The position numbers and the translations under genes were made by a program. This document shows positions 60,401 through 64,000 of a stretch of DNA of 64,000 bases, one piece after another. Position 1 is the first letter of the stretch, and each line of letters opens with the position of its first letter. This DNA is from Chitinophagaceae bacterium (GTDB taxonomy: Bacteria; Bacteroidota; Bacteroidia; Chitinophagales; Chitinophagaceae): positions 248,001-312,000 of the forward strand of contig JAFKGQ010000009.1 of assembly GCA_017307755.1 (NCBI GenBank), given 5' to 3'. The notes beneath the pieces are model-generated. The model was not told the DNA's origin and searched no databases. It saw only the letters and a program-made list of their open reading frames with translations.

Positions 60401-61757
60401 AGGCGCCAAGGTACAGGTGGTCATCGGTCGTACCGGTGAGGTCCGTATCATGGATGTGAAGAATGACCGTCTGTTGATCACCAACAACGTGCCTTATGGC
60501 GCTACGTTGAATGTGAAGGACGGCCAGAAGGTGGCAAAGGGCGAAGCCATCTGTTCATGGGACCCCTTTAACAATGTCGTGATCGCCGAGATCGCTGGGA
60601 ATGTGAAGTTCGATGCCGTCATTGAGGGTATCACTTACCGGGAAGAAGCGGACGAACAGACAGGTCACCGTGAGAAAGTGGTTATCGAAACGAAGGATAA
60701 GACCAAGATACCTTCCATTAACATTGAAGGCGCCAAGGAAATAAAGGCATATAACCTGCCTGTGGGTTCGCATATTGTCGTTGAAGGCGGTGATGAGGTG
60801 AAGGCTGGTCAGGTAATCGTAAAGATCCCCCGCGTATTGGGTAAGCTGCGGGATATCACGGGTGGTCTGCCACGGGTCACTGAGCTCTTTGAAGCGCGTA
60901 ACCCGGGTAACCCGGCCATCGTCAGTGAGATCGATGGTGTAGTAGCTTTTGGTAACATCAAGCGTGGTAACCGTGAGATCATCGTGGAAGCCAAGGATGG
61001 CGTGGTGAAGAAATATCTCGTTCCGCTGACCAGGCAGATCCTGGCGCAGGACGGTGACTTTATCAAGGCTGGTGCTCAGCTGTCTGACGGACAGGTGGCG
61101 CCTGCGGACATCCTTTCCATCAAGGGCCCGTTTGCCGTACAGGAATATGTGGTCAATGAGATCCAGGAAGTATACCGTCTCCAGGGTGTAAAGATCAACG
61201 ATAAGCATATCGAGGTCATCGTGCGTCAGATGATGCGTAAGCTGACCATTGTAGACCCGGGCGATACGAGGTTCCTGGAAGAAGATACTGTGGACAAATT
61301 CGAGTTCCTGGAGGAGAACGATTGGATCTTTGATAAGAAGGTCATCTCTGATCCCGGTGAATCTACCAAGTTGAAAGCCGGCCAGATCGTAAGTCTCCGT
61401 GAAGTGAGGGAAGAGAATTCCATCCTTCGCAGGAATGACAAAAAGTTGGCTGAGTTCCGGGACGCCAGGGCAGCTACTTCTGCGCCCCTGCTGCTGGGTA
61501 TCACCAAGGCATCTTTGGGTACACAGAGCTGGATATCAGCCGCATCGTTCCAGGAAACCACGAAGGTTCTGTCCTCTGCGGCTATCCAGGGCAAGAGCGA
61601 CGACATGCTGGGTCTGAAGGAGAATGTGATCACGGGTCATCCTATTCCTGCAGGTACAGGGCTGCGTGACTTTGAGAACATGATCGTAGGCAGCAAGGAA
61701 GAGTATGAGCTTCTGCAAACTACCCGGGAGGCTATGCAATTCGATGACGAAGAGTAA
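57462..61757 (+). CDS. rpoC: RNA polymerase beta' subunit
   Basis: The 1431-residue protein is full length. The N-terminal zinc-binding cysteines are in [20 protein letters not shown] near residue 66. The catalytic magnesium triad is in [16 protein letters not shown] near 472. The trigger-loop and bridge-helix region includes [20 protein letters not shown] near 730, and the second zinc site [16 protein letters not shown] near 893. The start at 57462 ([15 protein letters not shown]) is the usual Bacteroidota N-terminus. It is on the same strand as rpoB but 51 kb away, behind an unrelated lipoprotein gene, and has its own leader and terminator. Confidence 0.99.
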   Translation: [1431 protein letters not shown]

Positions 61758-61785
61758 TATTTAATAAAAGATGTTAAAAAAAACT

Positions 61786-61819
61786 AAAGTAGGAAGTAAA
61801 AAGCTTCCTACTTTTTTTA
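61786..61819 (+). terminator. Terminator after rpoC
   Basis: AAAGTAGGAAG (61786-61796) pairs perfectly with CTTCCTACTTT (61804-61814) followed by further T residues. Confidence 0.87.
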
Positions 61820-61850
61820 TTTAAGGGTAGTCCATCCTATATTCGCGGTT

Positions 61851-62453
61851 ATGAAGTATCTACCGACCATCTTGAGTGTGATAGCCCTGGCGCTGGTGGG
61901 GGTGTTATTCTACCTTTTTGCTCATCATACGGAGGAGCTAAAGACCATTTCCGCCATCGAACAAAAGAAGACGACCCCAGATCATTTCCGGATCGCTTAT
62001 TTTGACCTGGACACGCTGCAGGCCAATTATGACTTTTTCAAGGAAGCACAGACCAAGCTGAAGGCTCAGGAAAATGACATGAACCTGAGGTTGTCCAGCC
62101 TGAGCAAAAGCTATCAGAAGAAGGTGGATGCCTGGCGTCAGAAAGGGAATAATATGACGCAGGCGGAGGCGGAGCAGGCGCAGCAGGAATATACCGGTGA
62201 CCAGCAAAACTTTCAAAACCAGAAGCAGCAGCTGGAATCAGAGCTATATAAGGCCTCTGAGGATTATAAGACACAGATACGTAAGAAGGTAGAGGATTTC
62301 CTGAGGAAATTTAACAGCCGGGGGGATTACTCATTCATATTTGCGTATGACCCAGGGTCATTCATGTACTATAAAGATACCATCTATAACATCACTCCAA
62401 ATCTGTTACAAGGGCTGAACGCCGAGTATGCCGTCGATAAGAAGAAAAAATGA
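61851..62453 (+). CDS. OmpH/Skp-like periplasmic chaperone
   Basis: The 200-residue protein has one N-terminal hydrophobic segment (about residues 5-24) acting as signal anchor. The OmpH-type opening RIAYFDLDTLQANYDFFKEA follows, and then a long charged coiled-coil (residues about 65-150) rich in Gln and Lys. Skp/OmpH proteins hold unfolded outer-membrane proteins in the periplasm. The C-terminal part SFIFAYDPGSFMYYKDTIY matches the conserved closing strand of Bacteroidota members. It lies after the rpoC terminator and 31 bases before the permease gene. Confidence 0.82.
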   Translation: MKYLPTILSVIALALVGVLFYLFAHHTEELKTISAIEQKKTTPDHFRIAYFDLDTLQANYDFFKEAQTKLKAQENDMNLRLSSLSKSYQKKVDAWRQKGNNMTQAEAEQAQQEYTGDQQNFQNQKQQLESELYKASEDYKTQIRKKVEDFLRKFNSRGDYSFIFAYDPGSFMYYKDTIYNITPNLLQGLNAEYAVDKKKK

Positions 62454-62484
62454 TTATATTGAGAGATAATCGATAATATCTTCT

Positions 62485-63927
62485 ATGGCAGAAACAACCA
62501 AAACTTTCAAACCGTCCCTGGGTTTGTTGGATGGCACTATGATCGTAGCCGGCTCCATGATCGGATCCGGTATTTTTATTGTCAGTGCCGACATAACCCG
62601 GAATGTGGGCAGCACGGGCTGGCTCATTTTTGTATGGCTGATCACGGGATTTATGACCTTGTCGGCAGCCATGAGCTATGGGGAGCTGAGCGCCATGTAT
62701 CCCAAGGCGGGGGGGCAATACGTGTACCTGCGGGAAGCGTATAATCCACTGACAGGCTTTCTGTATGGATGGAGCTTTTTTGCCGTGATCCAGACGGGGA
62801 CTATCGCTGCTGTGGCCGTCGCCTTCTCCAAGTTTACAGGGTACTTTATTCCGGCACTGGAATTGAAAGATGAGAATATATTGTTTCAGATGACCGGGTT
62901 CAAGGTGTATTATGCCCAGGTGGTGTCTATCCTGCTCATTATTTTACTGACCTATATCAATACCAGAGGCATTGAATCCGGCAAATGGATACAGACGATA
63001 TTTACCGTGACAAAATTATTGTCGTTGTTCGGGCTTATTGTTTTTGGGCTTTTTTTGGCGGCGAACGGGACGATTTGGAGGGCCAATTGGAGGGATGCAT
63101 GGGATATGCACCGGTTGGTGTCTACGGATGGGGTGATTGGGAGTACAGTACCGGTGATCGGACTCGCGACGGTGGGGGCTATTGCGGCGGCCATGACGGG
63201 CTCCATCTTCTCCAGCGATGCCTGGAATAATGTTACGTTTATAGCAGGGGAGATGAAGAACCCCAAGCGGAATATAGGGCTTAGTCTTTTTTTGGGGACC
63301 CTGATCATCACGGTGATCTATGTGTCGGCGAACCTGATGTACATCAGTGTACTGCCATTGGACCAGATCGCAACGGCGCCCCAGGACAGGGTGGCGGTGG
63401 CTGCCGCCAAAGTGATCTTTGGGCATATGGGCACCTATGTTGTGGCAGCCATGATCATGGTGTCTACGTTTGGATGTGACAATGGGTTAATCCTGGCCGG
63501 AGCCCGGGTGTACTATACGATGGCGCAGGATGGCCTGTTTTTTAGAAAGGCGGGGGTGCTGAATAAGAATGCGGTGCCCGGGTGGGCTTTATGGGCGCAA
63601 TGTGTCGTCGCCTCTCTGCTTTGCATCAGCGGCAAATATGGGGACCTGCTGGATATGATCTCTTTTGTGGCTGTCGCCTTCTATGCATTAACAGTACTTG
63701 GTATATTTGTGCTTCGGAAAAGGCTGCCCGGTATGGAGCGGCCTTATAAAGCTTTTGGCTATCCTGTATTGCCTGCCATTTATATCGTGCTTGCGACGGT
63801 GTTCTGTATCGCGCTGATCATTCAAAAGCCGACGTATGCCGGCTGGGGATTGGGCATTGTGCTGGCGGGAATACCTTTGTATTATATAGCCGTATCGAAT
63901 AAAGGGAATGTTGTAGAATTGAAATAG
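62485..63927 (+). CDS. APC-family amino-acid permease
   Basis: The 480-residue protein has twelve membrane segments. It shows the APC signature in the first helix (TMIVAGSMIGSGIFIVSADI), GGQYVYLREAYNPLTGFLYGW in the third region, and a conserved helix-six/seven block SSDAWNNVTFIAGEMKNPKRN in two parts. It resembles the L-amino-acid transporter (LAT-like) branch. The substrate cannot be told. It follows the OmpH-like gene closely and may be cotranscribed. Confidence 0.88.
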   Translation: MAETTKTFKPSLGLLDGTMIVAGSMIGSGIFIVSADITRNVGSTGWLIFVWLITGFMTLSAAMSYGELSAMYPKAGGQYVYLREAYNPLTGFLYGWSFFAVIQTGTIAAVAVAFSKFTGYFIPALELKDENILFQMTGFKVYYAQVVSILLIILLTYINTRGIESGKWIQTIFTVTKLLSLFGLIVFGLFLAANGTIWRANWRDAWDMHRLVSTDGVIGSTVPVIGLATVGAIAAAMTGSIFSSDAWNNVTFIAGEMKNPKRNIGLSLFLGTLIITVIYVSANLMYISVLPLDQIATAPQDRVAVAAAKVIFGHMGTYVVAAMIMVSTFGCDNGLILAGARVYYTMAQDGLFFRKAGVLNKNAVPGWALWAQCVVASLLCISGKYGDLLDMISFVAVAFYALTVLGIFVLRKRLPGMERPYKAFGYPVLPAIYIVLATVFCIALIIQKPTYAGWGLGIVLAGIPLYYIAVSNKGNVVELK

Positions 63928-63932
63928 CAAGT

Positions 63933-64000
63933 ATGACGGAATTCAATAAATTATTTGACGAGTTTGGGAGTATAAAAGCGGGTGTCATCGGGGATATTAT
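63933..64000 (+). CDS. Start of a probable heptose-7-phosphate kinase (PfkB family), cut by window end
   Basis: The ATG at 63933, 5 bases after the permease stop, opens a frame to the window end. The 22 visible residues (MTEFNKLFDEFGSIKAG, then VIGDI) match the N-terminus of the RfaE/HldE kinase domain, where VGDVMLD follows. It would make activated heptose for lipopolysaccharide. Identification rests on few residues. Confidence 0.55.
   Translation, partial: MTEFNKLFDEFGSIKAGVIGDI

Noticed and set aside
1..64000. tRNA, rRNA, tmRNA or insertion-sequence genes
   Set aside because: None was recognised on either strand by cloverleaf, conserved words or transposase motifs.

Overview
The window reads as chromosomal DNA of a Bacteroidota, most likely a Chitinophagaceae-type soil bacterium. 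The evidence is a T9SS-sorted metalloprotease, OmpL-like (bbp2) barrels, Bacteroidota-style promoters (TTTG, 19 bases, TAnnTTTG) and very weak Shine-Dalgarno sites. No tRNA, rRNA, CRISPR array, prophage or insertion sequence was recognised. Most genes are intact housekeeping or biosynthetic genes.

Layout: (1) 1-6264, ribosomal stalk and RNA polymerase: rplK (cut by the window edge), rplA, rplJ, rplL, rpoB. (2) 6310-14839, accessory block: secreted M43 protease, carbamoyltransferase / DUF5989 / SxtJ triad, membrane acyltransferase, a secreted heptad-repeat protein, an outer-membrane barrel. (3) 14859-22592, threonine operon thrA-thrB-thrC on the minus strand with a Thr-rich leader peptide, divergent from ppc, which makes the oxaloacetate the pathway uses. 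(4) 22715-25117, DUF4143 ATPase, an unknown protein, an ArgA-like GNAT. (5) 25486-40521, nitrogen-uptake and assimilation region: two bbp2 porins around an NtrC-type regulator, small proteins, ammonium transporter, third bbp2 porin, gltD and gltB. (6) 40669-53654, branched-chain amino-acid cluster on the minus strand, in transcription order leuA-leuC-leuD-leuB, terminator, then a new promoter, an Ile/Val leader peptide with attenuator, and ilvE-ilvD-ilvB-methyltransferase-ilvN-ilvC-ilvA. (7) 53897-57198, helical protein, a probable new small RNA, Asp-box lipoprotein. (8) 57462-64000, rpoC, an OmpH-like protein, an APC permease and the start of a probable heptose kinase.

Main points of interest: rpoB and rpoC, normally adjacent, are about 51 kb apart. 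Two ribosome-mediated attenuators can be read directly: the ilv one has promoter, control codons, antiterminator and terminator; the thr one has promoter, leader peptide and a stop-codon hairpin. A family of double-hairpin elements with constant layout but different stems sits in spacers and leaders of the ribosomal, thr and leu/ilv operons. An orphan promoter-terminator pair at 55455-55626 defines a likely small RNA. Several very small proteins (24, 35 and 49 residues) are also encoded.
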